64,000 nt of DNA from Actinomycetes bacterium (GCA_029552065.1 JAKPEG010000021.1:1-64000), one strand, 5' to 3'; numbered from the stretch's first letter, positions 1-10,621 are shown. Notes: generated by a model not told the origin, from the letters alone. Translations and numbers: made by a program.

Positions 1-2
1 CG

Positions 3-1394
3 TCACAGGGCCTTGACGATGTCTTCCACACGTTCCTTGGCGTCGCCGAAGAGCATCGCCGAGTTGTCCTTGAAGAACAGCGGGTTCTGGACGCCGGCGT
101 AACCGGTGTTCATCGAACGCTTGAAGACGACGACCTCGGCCGACTTCCACACCTCGAGCACCGGCATCCCGGCGATCGGCGACGTGGGGTCGTCCTGGGC
201 GGCCGGGTTGACCGTGTCGTTGGCACCGATGACGAGCACGACGTCGGTTTCGGGGAAGTCCTCGTTGATCTCGTCCATCTCCAGGACGATGTCATAAGGG
301 ACCTTGGCCTCGGCGAGCAGGACGTTCATGTGGCCCGGGAGCCGCCCGGCCACCGGGTGGATGCCGAACCGGACATTGACCCCGCGCTTGCGCAACTGGG
401 AGGTGAGTTCCGCGACGGCATACTGCGCTTGGGCGGTCGCCATGCCGTAACCCGGCGTGATGATCACCTCGTGCGCGTTCTTGAGCGAATCGGCCACCTC
501 GATCGCGTTGGTCTCGCGGTGCTCGCCATAGTCCTTGGCCTCGCCGACGACGGCGCCGTCGGAGCCGAATCCGCCCGCGATCACCGAGATGAACGAGCGG
601 TTCATCGCCCGGCACATGATGTAGGACAGATAGGCACCGGAGGAGCCGACGAGGGCGCCGGTGATGATGAGCAGGTCGTTGTTGAGCAGGAAGCCCGCTG
701 CGGCCGCTGCCCACCCTGAGTAGCTGTTGAGCATCGAGACGACGACCGGCATATCGCCGCCGCCGATCGAGGCCACGAGGTGCCAGCCGAGGAAGAGCGC
801 AAGCACGGTCATGATTCCCAGCAGCAGTTGCCGCAGGAAGACGTTCTCGTGCGGCACGAGGATGTAGACGACCATCATGACGACGAAGGCGACGATGATG
901 CCGAGGTTGAGCACATGGCGGCCCGGCAGCACGAGCGGCGCCGACTTCATCTTTGCGGACAGCTTGAGATAGGCGACGATCGAGCCGGTGAAGGTCACCG
1001 CGCCGATGAAGACGCCGACGAAGACCTCGCCGTCGTGGATTCCCGGGTAGGCCGCGCTCTCGTAGGAGGAGTTCCAGCCGACGATGACGGCGGCGAGCCC
1101 CACGAAGCTGTGCAGCATGGCGATGAGTTCGGGCATGCCGGTCATCTCGACCTTGCGGGCCAGGGTGATGCCCACGACTGCGCCGATGGCCATCGCCACC
1201 GCGATGATCCCGAGGGCGTCGAAGCCGGCGCTCTTGGTGGCCAGCCACAGCGTGGCGACCAGCGCGATGGCCATGCCGACGATGCCGTACTTGTTGCCCT
1301 GGACGGCGGTCTCGTGCTTGGAGAGCCCGGCGAGCGCGAGGATGAACAGCAGGCCGGCGATGATGTAGGCGCCCTGGATGAGGGTCTCGTTCAT
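3..1394 (-). CDS. pntB: NAD(P) transhydrogenase subunit beta
   Basis: Translation [38 protein letters not shown]...; PntB membrane plus NADP-binding domain ([24 protein letters not shown]). ATGA overlap with pntA. Confidence 0.96.
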   Translation of the reverse strand: MNETLIQGAYIIAGLLFILALAGLSKHETAVQGNKYGIVGMAIALVATLWLATKSAGFDALGIIAVAMAIGAVVGITLARKVEMTGMPELIAMLHSFVGLAAVIVGWNSSYESAAYPGIHDGEVFVGVFIGAVTFTGSIVAYLKLSAKMKSAPLVLPGRHVLNLGIIVAFVVMMVVYILVPHENVFLRQLLLGIMTVLALFLGWHLVASIGGGDMPVVVSMLNSYSGWAAAAAGFLLNNDLLIITGALVGSSGAYLSYIMCRAMNRSFISVIAGGFGSDGAVVGEAKDYGEHRETNAIEVADSLKNAHEVIITPGYGMATAQAQYAVAELTSQLRKRGVNVRFGIHPVAGRLPGHMNVLLAEAKVPYDIVLEMDEINEDFPETDVVLVIGANDTVNPAAQDDPTSPIAGMPVLEVWKSAEVVVFKRSMNTGYAGVQNPLFFKDNSAMLFGDAKERVEDIVKAL

Positions 1395-2935
1395 CGGGCG
1401 GTGTCCTCTCGCTTGAACATCTGCAGCATCCGGCCCGTCACGGTGAAGCCACCGAAGACGTTGATGCTCGCGACCAGCGCTCCCACGAAGGCGATGATCG
1501 TGATCGCCCACTTGCCGTCGTGGCCGATCTGCAGGAGGGCGCCGACGACGATGATCCCGCTGATCGCGTTGGTCACCGACATGAGCGGCGTGTGCAGGGC
1601 GTGGTGGACGTTGCCGATGACGTAGTAGCCGATGACCACCGAGAGCATGAACACCATGAAGTGCCCGAGGAACGGCGCCGGTGAGGCATTGGCCAACACC
1701 AGGAAGAGCAGCGCCCCCAGGCCCATGAACACGAGCCGTCGCCTCGGGTCCGGTGGCGGTTTGGGAGCCTTGGGCTCGAGCACCGTCGCGACGACCACGG
1801 GCGCGGCCGACACCTGGACCGGCGGCGGCGGCCAGGTCTTCTCGCCGTCCTTGGCCACGGTCATCCCGCGGACGATCACGTCGTCCCAGTCGAGGACGGC
1901 CTGGCCGTCCTTGCCCGGGGTGAGCAGCTTCATGAGGTTGACGATGTTGGTGCCGTAGAGCTGACTGGCCTGCGTGGGCAGCCGCCCGGCGAGGTCGGTG
2001 TAGCCGATGATCTTCACCCGGCCCGGGGTGATGACGATCTGGTCGGGCACCGAGCCCTCGACGTTGCCGCCGTTGGAGGCGGCCATGTCGACGATGACCG
2101 AGCCCGGCTTCATCGAGTCGACCATCTCCTTGGTGATGAGCCGCGGAGCCGGCTTGCCAGGGATGAGGGCCGTCGTCACGACGATGTCGACGTCCTTGCA
2201 CTGCTCGGCATACATGAGCGCGGCGGCCGCGGCGTAGTCGGCACCCATCTCCTTGGCGTAGCCGTCGGTGCTCACCTCGCCCTCGGCGACGTCGGGCTTG
2301 ACGAACTCGGCGCCCATCGATTGGACCTGCTCGGCCACCTCGGGTCGCACGTCGGTCGCCCGGACGATGGCACCGAGGGAGTTGGCCGTGCCGATGGCCG
2401 CGAGCCCGGCGACGCCGGCGCCGGAGATGAAGACCTTGGCCGGAGGCACCTTGCCCGCCGCGGTGACCTGACCGGTGAAGAAGGACCCGAATTCGTGGGC
2501 CGCCTCGAGCACGGCGCGGTAACCGGCGATGTTGGCCATCGAGGACAGCACGTCGAGCGCCTGGGCGCGGGAGATGCGCGGCACGGCGTCCATCGCCATC
2601 GCCGTGACACCCGCGGCAGCCAGCTTGTCGACGAGCGCCGGGTTGATGGCCGGCTGGGCGAGGCTCACGAGGATCGCTCCCCGGCGCATGGCGGCCAGTT
2701 CGGAGTCGTCCGGCGGGTTGATCTTCGTGACGATGTCGGCCGCCCAGACCGTGGCGCGGTCGCCGACGGAGGCGCCGGCGGCGGCATACGCCTCGTCGGC
2801 GAAGCTCGCGCCGTGACCGGCACCGGCCTCGACGACGACCGTGTAGCCGAGCTTGACGAGCTGCTCGACGGTCTTGGGGGTTGCGGCGACCCGGGCCTCG
2901 CCCGGTCGTGACTCTCGTGGGACACCGATGAGCAC
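1391..2935 (-). CDS. pntA: NAD(P) transhydrogenase subunit alpha (fused alpha1-alpha2)
   Basis: [31 protein letters not shown]... with C-terminal membrane segment [35 protein letters not shown]. Confidence 0.95.
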   Translation of the reverse strand: MLIGVPRESRPGEARVAATPKTVEQLVKLGYTVVVEAGAGHGASFADEAYAAAGASVGDRATVWAADIVTKINPPDDSELAAMRRGAILVSLAQPAINPALVDKLAAAGVTAMAMDAVPRISRAQALDVLSSMANIAGYRAVLEAAHEFGSFFTGQVTAAGKVPPAKVFISGAGVAGLAAIGTANSLGAIVRATDVRPEVAEQVQSMGAEFVKPDVAEGEVSTDGYAKEMGADYAAAAALMYAEQCKDVDIVVTTALIPGKPAPRLITKEMVDSMKPGSVIVDMAASNGGNVEGSVPDQIVITPGRVKIIGYTDLAGRLPTQASQLYGTNIVNLMKLLTPGKDGQAVLDWDDVIVRGMTVAKDGEKTWPPPPVQVSAAPVVVATVLEPKAPKPPPDPRRRLVFMGLGALLFLVLANASPAPFLGHFMVFMLSVVIGYYVIGNVHHALHTPLMSVTNAISGIIVVGALLQIGHDGKWAITIIAFVGALVASINVFGGFTVTGRMLQMFKREDTAR

Positions 2936-3221
2936 GTGTTCTCCCGTCGTCGGTGGCGTCCCCGCGGCACACAGGCACGCGGTATAGCCGGCGTCGATCC
3001 CGGTTACGTGGCCAACCTAGGGGAGTCCGACGCTGCCTCACCGGGACCTAGGTCAGTCGTGGCCACCCTCACACGTGGGGATGCCGTGCGAGCATCCGCG
3101 AGTATGCCGTGTGCTCGCCGCCGGTGTCGCGGCCGTCCACGGCCGGTCGGTGGCCGGCTGGTGGCCGGCCCGGATCGAACCGACCGGCGTTCGGACCGAG
3201 AATCATCGGCCCCGGACATGA

Positions 3222-3259
3222 CGGAAGCCCGCGAGACAGGGGGACATCGCGGGCTTCCG
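3222..3259. terminator. Strong hairpin, candidate terminator downstream of the pirin gene
   Basis: Perfect 13-bp inverted repeat CGGAAGCCCGCGA (3222-3234) / TCGCGGGCTTCCG (3247-3259), 12-nt loop, ~70 bp after the pirin stop on the minus strand. No U-tract. Confidence 0.5.
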
Positions 3260-3329
3260 GTCCATGGGCATCGGTAGAAGGTTGAGACTTCATCCTCCGC
3301 AGGGCGCGAGCATAGCCGACCCTGGCCGT

Positions 3330-4268
3330 CTAGTCCAGTCGGCCCAGCCGCCCCGCCTGGTAGTCCTCGAAGGCCGTGACGAGCTCCGCGCGGGTGTTCA
3401 TCACGAACGGTCCCGCCCAGGCGATCGGCTCACGGATCGGCTGGCCGCCGAGCAACACGACCTCGAGCTCGGAGTCGGCACGCACGCGCACGGCGGACCC
3501 GGCTCCGAAGACGGCGAGCTGCCCGGCCCCGATCGCCGCCTCGGCGCCCTCCGGCCCGACCCGGCCGTTGCCGGACATCACGTAGCACAGGGCGTTGAAG
3601 TCCGGTCGCCACGGCAGCTCGAGCTGGGCGCCCCTCGCGAGCGTCGCGTGGACCATCGTCATCGGGGTGTGGGTCTGCCCGGGGCCTAGATGTCCCTCCA
3701 CCTCGCCGGCGATCACCCGCACGAGTGCGCCGCCGTCGGGCGAACTCGCGAGTGCGACCCGGTCGGGCGCGAGGTCCTGGTAGCGGGGGGCAACCCCCTT
3801 GTCCGCCTTGGGCAGGTTCACCCACAGCTGCAGACCGTGGAACAGGCCGCCACTCGCCACAAGCTCGGGCGGCGGGGCCTCGATGTGCAGGATGCCCGAC
3901 CCCGCGGTCATCCACTGGGTGGCTCCGCCGGTGATCGTCCCGCCGCCGCCGTGGGAGTCCTCGTGGACGAAGGTGCCGTCGAGCAGGTAGGTCGCGGTCT
4001 CGAAACCGCGGTGTGGGTGCCACGGGGTCCCCTTGGCCTCACCCGGCGGGTAGTCCACCTCGCCCATCTCGTCCATCATGACGAACGGGTCGAGCAGGCG
4101 AAGATCGACGCCGGCGAAGGCGCGCTTGACCGGAAAGCCCTCGCCCTCGAGGCCGTGCGGAGCCGTGGTGACGCTCACGACGGGGCGCTGCGGCTGGTCC
4201 GGCCCGGGCACGGCGATGCGGGGCAGGACGGTGAGGTCCGCGACGGTGACGGCTGGCACGACGACCAC
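3330..4268 (-). CDS. Pirin family protein
   Basis: DPFVMMDEMGEVDYPPGEAKGTPWHPHRGFETATYLLDGTFVHEDSHGGGGTITGGATQWMTAGSGILHIE is a pirin signature. Confidence 0.93.
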   Translation of the reverse strand: MVVVPAVTVADLTVLPRIAVPGPDQPQRPVVSVTTAPHGLEGEGFPVKRAFAGVDLRLLDPFVMMDEMGEVDYPPGEAKGTPWHPHRGFETATYLLDGTFVHEDSHGGGGTITGGATQWMTAGSGILHIEAPPPELVASGGLFHGLQLWVNLPKADKGVAPRYQDLAPDRVALASSPDGGALVRVIAGEVEGHLGPGQTHTPMTMVHATLARGAQLELPWRPDFNALCYVMSGNGRVGPEGAEAAIGAGQLAVFGAGSAVRVRADSELEVVLLGGQPIREPIAWAGPFVMNTRAELVTAFEDYQAGRLGRLD

Positions 4269-4277
4269 TCCTCAGAT

Positions 4278-4293
4278 AGTTTCAGATTCAACT
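4278..4293. promoter_or_regulatory. Imperfect palindrome upstream of pirin, candidate MarR-type operator
   Basis: AGTTTCAGATTCAACT, AT-rich dyad (AGTT...AACT) 10 bp upstream of the pirin start. Confidence 0.3.
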
Positions 4294-4357
4294 GTATGCC
4301 CGTACAACGCGTGACGGCTAGCCCCCATTCCCGGGGATCACGGCATACGGTGGTGGG

Positions 4358-4729
4358 GTGACCACGGACGAGGCTGCCGTCGACCTGCAGGGGACCGGCG
4401 AGCGGCTGCTCGCCCAGGCACGGGACAGCAGTGCCCGAAAGGCGGCCCAGGCCGTCTTCGTCGGCCCGGGGCTGCGGGCCGTGCTCGTCGCGCTCGCGGC
4501 GGACGGCGCGCTTGCCGAACACAACGCCCCGGCCGCGGCGACCCTCCAGTGCCTGCGTGGGCGGGCCCGGCTATGGGCCGCCTCCAGCAGCTGGGAACTC
4601 GCTCCAGGCGACCTCGCCGCCGTCCCGCCCGAGCGCCACGGGGTCGACGCCCTCGAGGAGTGCGTCCTGCTGCTCACGGTCGCGGCCGGCCGCGCACCCG
4701 AGCCGGTCGAACTGGCCGTCCCACGCTGA
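4358..4729 (+). CDS. Small cupin-domain protein
   Basis: 123-aa ORF; LRGRARLWAASSSWELAPGDLAAVPPERHGVDALEECVLLLTVA resembles a cupin fold. Confidence 0.7.
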   Translation: MTTDEAAVDLQGTGERLLAQARDSSARKAAQAVFVGPGLRAVLVALAADGALAEHNAPAAATLQCLRGRARLWAASSSWELAPGDLAAVPPERHGVDALEECVLLLTVAAGRAPEPVELAVPR

Positions 4730-4742
4730 GTAGACCGGCGGC

Positions 4743-6476
4743 CTACATCTGCTCGGGGGTGGCGATGCCGAGCAGGCCCAGGCCGGTCGAGAGCACGTGG
4801 AAGGTGAGTGCCGCCAGCCCCAGCCGGGACTCTCGCAGCTGCGCGGTGGGGGCCTTGAGCACCGGACAGTGCTCGTAGAAGGCCGAGAAGGTCTGGGCGA
4901 GCTCGAAGAGATAGGCGCACAGCCGGTGTGGGGCGAGCTCGGCGCCGACCGTGCGCACGACCGGCCCGAACTCGAGCAGGGCGAGGGCGAGCGCCCGTTC
5001 GGTCGGCTCCCCGATCTCGATCGGTCCCGGGACTGTCGCGATGTCCCGCCCCGCGGAGCGGAAGATCGAGCGGATCCGCGCGGCGGCATACTGCAGGTAG
5101 GGGCCGGTGTTGCCGGTGAGCGAGACCATCCGCGCGAGGTCGAAGACGTATTCGCTGTCGTGCGCGACGGACAGGTCGGCGTACTTGATCGCCCCCACCC
5201 CGATCTGCCGCGCGAGGGTATGCCGCGTGGCCGGGTCGAGGTCCGGGCGCGCCTCGTCGAGCACGGCGAGGGCCGCCTCGATCGCGTCCTCGACGAGCAC
5301 CATGAGGCGCAGGGAGTCACCGGCCCTGGTCCGCAGGATCTTCTTGTCGGGTCCGAGCACGTTGCCGATCTGCACATGCGTGAGCGTGGTCGTCTCGGGC
5401 AGCCAACCGGCCAGGCGGGCTGCCGACCACGTCATCCGGAAGTGCAGCGCCTGGGTCGCACCCACGACATAGATCACCCGATCCGCGTGCAGCCGCCGGA
5501 CGACGTCGCGGACCATCGCCAGATCCGTTGTCGCATAACCGTATCCACCATCGGACTTGCGCACGATGAGTGGCAGCGGAGCCCCGTCGCGCCCCACGAA
5601 CTCGTCCTGGAAGACACACAGTGCCCCGTCGGACACCACGGCGATGCCCGCCTGCTCGAGCTCGGCACACACCCGAGGGAGGTCCTCGTTGTAGCTCGAC
5701 TCCCCCGCCAGGTCGGCGTCGGTGAGGGTGACCTCGAGCAGCGCGTAGATCCGGTTGAAGTAGTGCTTGGACAGCTCGACGAGCGCACGCCAGAGCCGCA
5801 GGGTCTCCGGATCGCCGCCCTGCAGCAGCACGACCCGCTCGCGGGAGCGGGTGGCGAAGGTCTCGTCGTCGTCGAACTGCGCGCGGGCCGCCTGGTAGAA
5901 GGCGTTGGGATCGCTCTCGAGGACCAGCGCCTGCGCGGATCCCTCCCCCACGTCGAGCAGCTGCTCGATGAGCATCCCGAACGGGGTGCCCCAGTCGCCG
6001 ATGTGGTTCTGCCGGATGACCTCGTGCCCGAGGAACTCCAGGGTGCGGGCCAGCGCGTCGCCGACGACGGTCGTGCGCAGATGCCCGACGTGCATCTCCT
6101 TGGCGACGTTCGGCGAGGAATAGTCGATGACGATGCGCTGGACCTCGACCGGGGGGACGCCCAGTCGGGGGTCGGCCGCCACCTCGCAGACCGCCCGGTC
6201 GATCCATCGGTCGGAGAGGGTGAGGTTGACGAAGCCCGGCCCGCTCACCTCGATCCGGTCGCAGATCCCCTCGAGGTCGAGCGCGGCCACGAGGCGCGAC
6301 GCGACCTCGCGCGGCGGCATACCCACGCGCTTGGCGAGAGCGAGCGGGGCGTTGCACTGGAGGTCGGCGAACTGGCTCGGCCGCAGCACGGGGTCGGCGC
6401 CGCGGTAGTCGTCCCCGAAGGCGGCCGCGATGGCGGCCGACACCCGAGGTCCGATGGTGTCGTGCGGGGAGGGCAT
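4743..6476 (-). CDS. argS: Arginyl-tRNA synthetase
   Basis: MPSPHDTIGPRVSAAIAAAFG...IVIDYSSPNVAKEMHVGHLRTTVVGDALARTLEFLGHEVIRQNHIGDWGTPFGMLIEQL (HVGH motif; anticodon-binding C-terminus). Confidence 0.96.
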   Translation of the reverse strand: MPSPHDTIGPRVSAAIAAAFGDDYRGADPVLRPSQFADLQCNAPLALAKRVGMPPREVASRLVAALDLEGICDRIEVSGPGFVNLTLSDRWIDRAVCEVAADPRLGVPPVEVQRIVIDYSSPNVAKEMHVGHLRTTVVGDALARTLEFLGHEVIRQNHIGDWGTPFGMLIEQLLDVGEGSAQALVLESDPNAFYQAARAQFDDDETFATRSRERVVLLQGGDPETLRLWRALVELSKHYFNRIYALLEVTLTDADLAGESSYNEDLPRVCAELEQAGIAVVSDGALCVFQDEFVGRDGAPLPLIVRKSDGGYGYATTDLAMVRDVVRRLHADRVIYVVGATQALHFRMTWSAARLAGWLPETTTLTHVQIGNVLGPDKKILRTRAGDSLRLMVLVEDAIEAALAVLDEARPDLDPATRHTLARQIGVGAIKYADLSVAHDSEYVFDLARMVSLTGNTGPYLQYAAARIRSIFRSAGRDIATVPGPIEIGEPTERALALALLEFGPVVRTVGAELAPHRLCAYLFELAQTFSAFYEHCPVLKAPTAQLRESRLGLAALTFHVLSTGLGLLGIATPEQM

Positions 6477-6519
6477 GGGGCTGAGGATATCGGCGGGCCG
6501 CCCCAGCCCCCGCGGGCGT

Positions 6520-7065
6520 TCACCGGGGCAGCGCGAGTGCGAGAACCTCGGCACCGGGCAGCGCAGCGAGCTCGCGTGCCTCGACGAGCAGCTTGGCCCC
6601 TCGGACCCCCGCACCGACGACGACGACGCCGGCGTCCAGGACCGCGTGGTCGACGAGGATCCGCCAGTCCGCCGGGAGTCCGATCGGGGTGATCCCTCCC
6701 TGGCGCATCCCCGTGTATTCCTCGGCGGCCGGTTGTCCCATGAAGGAGAGCTTGCGCACGTCGAGCTGCCGCCGGATGACGCCGTTGACGTCGGCCCGGT
6801 CGACGGCCAGGACGAGCACCGCGGCCCGCACGACCCGTTCGCCCCGCCGCCCCTCGAGGACCACGCAGTTCGCCGACGCCTCCGGCGCCACCCGGTATGC
6901 CGCGCAGAAGGCGGCCGTGTCGGCGAACTCCGCGTCGATGACGGCCACCTCGGCCGAGGGCACGAGCCCGGCAGCGGCGGCGACCGGGGCGGCCACGAGC
7001 GGGAGAGCGCTGCCGAGGGGCACCCAGTCGAGCGTGCCGCGGGCGACGGAATCCTCGAACGGCAT
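6520..7065 (-). CDS. YbaK/EbsC-type aminoacyl-tRNA deacylase family protein
   Basis: MPFEDSVARGTLDWVPLG...RRQLDVRKLSFMGQPAAEEYTGMRQGGITPIGLPADWRILVDHAVLD. Confidence 0.85.
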   Translation of the reverse strand: MPFEDSVARGTLDWVPLGSALPLVAAPVAAAAGLVPSAEVAVIDAEFADTAAFCAAYRVAPEASANCVVLEGRRGERVVRAAVLVLAVDRADVNGVIRRQLDVRKLSFMGQPAAEEYTGMRQGGITPIGLPADWRILVDHAVLDAGVVVVGAGVRGAKLLVEARELAALPGAEVLALALPR

Positions 7066-7164
7066 GACGGCCAGCGTAGCCGGGGTCGAGCGACGGCCCT
7101 CCCCGAGAACGCCGGCCCCGAACCTCGCGGATGTCGCACGCGCGGGCGGCCCACCCGCCACACT

Positions 7165-8016
7165 ATGACGGTGGATTCACCCGCACTTCCCACCACCCCG
7201 GCCTTCCCGATCGGCGCCGCGCCCGGGTGGCGGCCGGATCCGGCCAGGCCGGGCCTGGAACGTCTCTGGGACGGCTCGCACTGGACCGACCACGTGCGCC
7301 CGATCGATCGCTCGCAGCCGGAGCGGGCGGCCCTGCGGGCGACGCCGGGACGCGCGCTGGCCGTCGTCGTCCAGGTGCTGCTCGGCGCCGGCGCACTCCT
7401 GAACGGCGCCCTGCTCATCTTCTCCCTCTACGCGGGCAACGCCCTCGCCGTCTGGCGGATCCGCCCCGAGGGGAGTTCCGCGACCGATCGCGCCTTCCTC
7501 GCCCGCCTCGGTCTCACCCTCGACGCGTGCGCCGTCACGCTCTGGGTCGTCACGGGCGTGCTGTTCCTCCTCTGGCTCGTGCGTCGCTACCGGGACCCGC
7601 GGGTGAATCCGACCCTCCTGCGCCGCACGCCCACCATGGCGGTGCTCTCCTGGTTCGTCCCCCTGCTCAACCTCTGGTGGCCGGCCCAGTGCCTCAAGGA
7701 CCTCTGGCATGCGAGCCGGCCCGAGGCGCGCTCGATCCTCGGCCCCGTCCGCCAGCCCATGCCGGCGGTCATGTGGCCGTGGTGGCTCGGCTGGCTGGCC
7801 AGATCGGTGATCGTCGTCGAGCCCTTCTACTTCGCCCTCGGGGTCCTGCCGCCCGCGACGGCGGACTTCGGCCTCGCCTGGGAGCCGTTCGGTTTCGGTG
7901 CCGCGATCCTCAGCGCGGTGTGCCTCGTCGTCGTGATGAACCAGATCGAGGACGCCCTCGTCGCCCCGGACCTCTCCGCGCAGACCCGGCGTGGCGAGTC
8001 CGCTCAGCCGGCGTAG
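7165..8016 (+). CDS. DUF4328/DUF2510-type membrane protein
   Basis: N-terminal APGWRPDPARPGLERLWDGSHWTDHVRP, then several TM helices with VLSWFVPLLNLWWPAQCLKDLW. Confidence 0.75.
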   Translation: MTVDSPALPTTPAFPIGAAPGWRPDPARPGLERLWDGSHWTDHVRPIDRSQPERAALRATPGRALAVVVQVLLGAGALLNGALLIFSLYAGNALAVWRIRPEGSSATDRAFLARLGLTLDACAVTLWVVTGVLFLLWLVRRYRDPRVNPTLLRRTPTMAVLSWFVPLLNLWWPAQCLKDLWHASRPEARSILGPVRQPMPAVMWPWWLGWLARSVIVVEPFYFALGVLPPATADFGLAWEPFGFGAAILSAVCLVVVMNQIEDALVAPDLSAQTRRGESAQPA

Positions 8017-9824
8017 GCCGCAGCCGCGAGCACCTGCGCCCAGGCCACCCGGCGCGGTTCGGCCGCATCGACGACGGGTATGCCGCCCAGCGCCCGCCGC
8101 CGCTCGTCGCCGCGGAGTTCGTCACCGAACCGGTCCACGAGCAGCCACAGCCGGGGCCGGGCCAGTCCGCCGAGGGTCTCGCGCACGCATCGGCCGAGGT
8201 CCGGGGCGACCACGGCCGGGTCCATGGCCGCAGCCCGCGGATCGAGCACGACTGCCGCCGCGAGCACGCGGGCGCCCATCTGGTCCCGTCGTTCGAAAAC
8301 GTCGGCCGCGACGACGAAGGGGTGTTCGAGGAGGATCGCCCGGACCTCGCAGAGCGAGACGAGCTGACCGGACACCGAGACCACCTCGTCGGTGCGCCCG
8401 AGGAACTCCAACCTCCCGCCCTCGTCCAACCGGGCCAGGTCCCCCGTCGCGTAGACGTCCTCCCCGAGCGCCCAGTGCGACTGCGCCGAGGCGGGCGGCC
8501 CCGACCAGCCCACGAGCGCTCCGGCCCACGGACGCCGCAGGACGAGTTGCCCCTGCACCCCTGCGGGAACGGGTCGGCCTTCGGCATCGACGATGAGTTC
8601 GCCGAGTTCGGGCATGGCGTCCGCCCGGACCGGCGCGTCGAGGCGGACGATGCCCCCGAGTTCGACCTGTCCCCAGCCGTCGGCAACCGACACGGGACGA
8701 CCGTCGATCCCCTGCCCGGCCCACTCCCGCACCTCCGGGTCCATCGGTTCGCCGAAGGCCACGACCCGCCGGACCGGGGTGGCCAGGTCGCTGCGGTCGA
8801 CCTCGAACGACCAGGCACGCAGCATCCGCAGGACGGAGGGTGTGGTGAGCAGGGTCGTCACGTCGTAGCGCCGCATGATCTCCCAGGCCCGGGCGTGGGT
8901 CGGCTCGTCGAGGGTGCCCTCGTACATCACCGCGCTCTCGCCGGCGAGCAACGGACCGTAGATCCCGTGGACCTGCGTGCCCAGCCAGGACACGTCGCCG
9001 GCGCACCAGAGGACCGCGCCGTCGGCGAGCCCCGCCCGGTGCGCGACGAGAGCGCCGACGAGGGTCGGGCCGGTGCCCAGGGTCACGGTGACCGGGCGAC
9101 CGTGGCGGTGGGCGAGGCTCACGAGTTGGAAGGGGTGCCGGGCGGGAAGGTCGACGGGAGGCACCGCGCCGGTGTCCTCGCGCGAGCGACCGGGCCGCGC
9201 TCCGACGAGCAGGTCGTGATACCACCGGTCGCCCTCGAACCAGGCCACGTCGATCCCGGTGCGACGCACGACGACGGTGTGCTCGATTCCGCCGACGCCG
9301 GAGAGGGCCTCGTCCGCCCTCGCCTTGAGCGGGAGCACCGTCCCGTGCCGCCAGGCCCCGTCCTGGGTGAACAGCACCCGGGGGGCCAGCGTGGTGAGTC
9401 GGTCGGCGAGCGCCTCTGGCGGCAGCGGGGTCGGGATGACCGCATGGGTGGCCCCGATCCGGGCACAGGCGAAGATCGCGACGACCGTCTCGGGCAACCA
9501 GCCGAGGTGAAGGGCGACGACGTCGCCCGACTCGACCCCGAGGCCGCGCAGCGCCCTGGCCAGCGCGCCGACCTCCTCGTCGAGGGCGGCATAGGTGAGG
9601 GCACGGCGGTCACCCGGTTCGCCCTCCCACCAGACGGCGACCGCGTCGGGGGTGCCTCGGGCGTGGACACCGACACAGGCGGTGGCCGCGTTGATCCGCC
9701 CGGAGTCGAACCAGGTGCCGTGTCGGGGACCAGGCGTCCAGAGCGGGTCGGGGGGTTGGGTCCAGGGCAGGGCGGCGATGGCCTGCGCCCATCGGTCCGG
9801 ATCGGGGCCGATGGCCTCAGCCAT
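8004..9824 (-). CDS. Divergent acetyl-CoA-synthetase-like protein (ANL superfamily) with degenerate catalytic motifs
   Basis: ACS-like blocks DVSWLGTQVHGIYGPLLAGESAVMYEG and YATGDLARLDEGGRLEFLGRTDEVVSVSGQ. The expected TSGTTGKPKG loop is replaced by SLAHRHGRPVTVTLGT. Confidence 0.8.
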   Translation of the reverse strand: MAEAIGPDPDRWAQAIAALPWTQPPDPLWTPGPRHGTWFDSGRINAATACVGVHARGTPDAVAVWWEGEPGDRRALTYAALDEEVGALARALRGLGVESGDVVALHLGWLPETVVAIFACARIGATHAVIPTPLPPEALADRLTTLAPRVLFTQDGAWRHGTVLPLKARADEALSGVGGIEHTVVVRRTGIDVAWFEGDRWYHDLLVGARPGRSREDTGAVPPVDLPARHPFQLVSLAHRHGRPVTVTLGTGPTLVGALVAHRAGLADGAVLWCAGDVSWLGTQVHGIYGPLLAGESAVMYEGTLDEPTHARAWEIMRRYDVTTLLTTPSVLRMLRAWSFEVDRSDLATPVRRVVAFGEPMDPEVREWAGQGIDGRPVSVADGWGQVELGGIVRLDAPVRADAMPELGELIVDAEGRPVPAGVQGQLVLRRPWAGALVGWSGPPASAQSHWALGEDVYATGDLARLDEGGRLEFLGRTDEVVSVSGQLVSLCEVRAILLEHPFVVAADVFERRDQMGARVLAAAVVLDPRAAAMDPAVVAPDLGRCVRETLGGLARPRLWLLVDRFGDELRGDERRRALGGIPVVDAAEPRRVAWAQVLAAAAYAG

Positions 9825-10575
9825 GACCGAGCGTCCGCAGCGCGGCGGCGATCGCGCGGTCGCAATGGGCGACCGTCTCGCGGACCCGCTCCGGTGCGGG
9901 ATCCCGAGGCAGGTCCACGCAGAGGGCGGCCAGCGGCGAGCCGCTCGGGTCGACGACGGCGACGGCGACCTCGGTACCTGCACCCAGGTAGTCAGCGGAG
10001 ACCGTGATGACCTCGGCCTTCGACCACGCCTCACGCTCGCTCTCGGCGAGCGCACGCAGTTCCTCGTCGGCCTCGGCCATTACCAGCTTCCAGAGTTCGT
10101 CATCGCCACGGGCAGCGAGTGCCCTGCCACCGGCGGTGGACAGCGCCGGCCGGACACCGGCGACCTCCCGATAGAGCCCGACCTCCGGTCCGGAGACCCG
10201 ATCGCCGTCGACGACCTGGGTGCCGACGAGCAGTTCGACGCGGACGGTGGCTCCGACGGCGTCGCGCAGCTGGGCGAGATAGGGCGCGAGCGCCCCGAGC
10301 ACCGGGAGCCGGGCGAGGTAGCGGTGGGCCAGCCGGACGAGGTGAGCTCCCAGCCCGTAGCGCGAGGACCGAGGGTCCTGCTCGACCAGGCCGGCGAGGA
10401 CGAGCGAACGCAGCAGACGGTGGACCGTGGGCAGGGACAACCCCGACCGGTCCGCGAGGTCGGTGAGCTGTTGGTATGCCGGCCCCTCGGCGAGCAGGTC
10501 GAGCAGGAGGACCGCATTGCGCACCGTGCCGAGGGATCCCGGAGCCTCCTGCAGGGCCTCGCTGAGGGGAGCCAC
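9817..10575 (-). CDS. IclR family transcriptional regulator
   Basis: GTG start; GTVRNAVLLLDLLAEGPAYQQLTDLADRSGLSLPTVHRLLRSLVLAGLVEQDPRSSRYGLG (HTH) plus IclR effector domain. Confidence 0.9.
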   Translation of the reverse strand: MAPLSEALQEAPGSLGTVRNAVLLLDLLAEGPAYQQLTDLADRSGLSLPTVHRLLRSLVLAGLVEQDPRSSRYGLGAHLVRLAHRYLARLPVLGALAPYLAQLRDAVGATVRVELLVGTQVVDGDRVSGPEVGLYREVAGVRPALSTAGGRALAARGDDELWKLVMAEADEELRALAESEREAWSKAEVITVSADYLGAGTEVAVAVVDPSGSPLAALCVDLPRDPAPERVRETVAHCDRAIAAALRTLGHG

Positions 10576-10621
10576 TCCACCGCTCCTTCGCGTCGGCCGA
10601 ATGGGGCCTTCACTGTAAGCC

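Noticed and set aside
3-3041. 1012-aa minus-strand ORF spanning pntB and beyond
   Set aside because: The N-terminal part is an out-of-frame, Arg-rich translation of pntA; only the MNETL... portion is genuine PntB.
3160-3215. tRNA-like 3' end on the minus strand (GGTTCGATCCGGGCCGGCCACCA)
   Set aside because: The T-arm stem does not pair properly around TTCGATC and no anticodon or D arms can be folded upstream, so it is a chance resemblance in GC-rich DNA.
8004-8016. 13-bp convergent overlap of the DUF4328 and ACS-like genes
   Set aside because: Short 3' overlaps are common in dense actinobacterial genomes.
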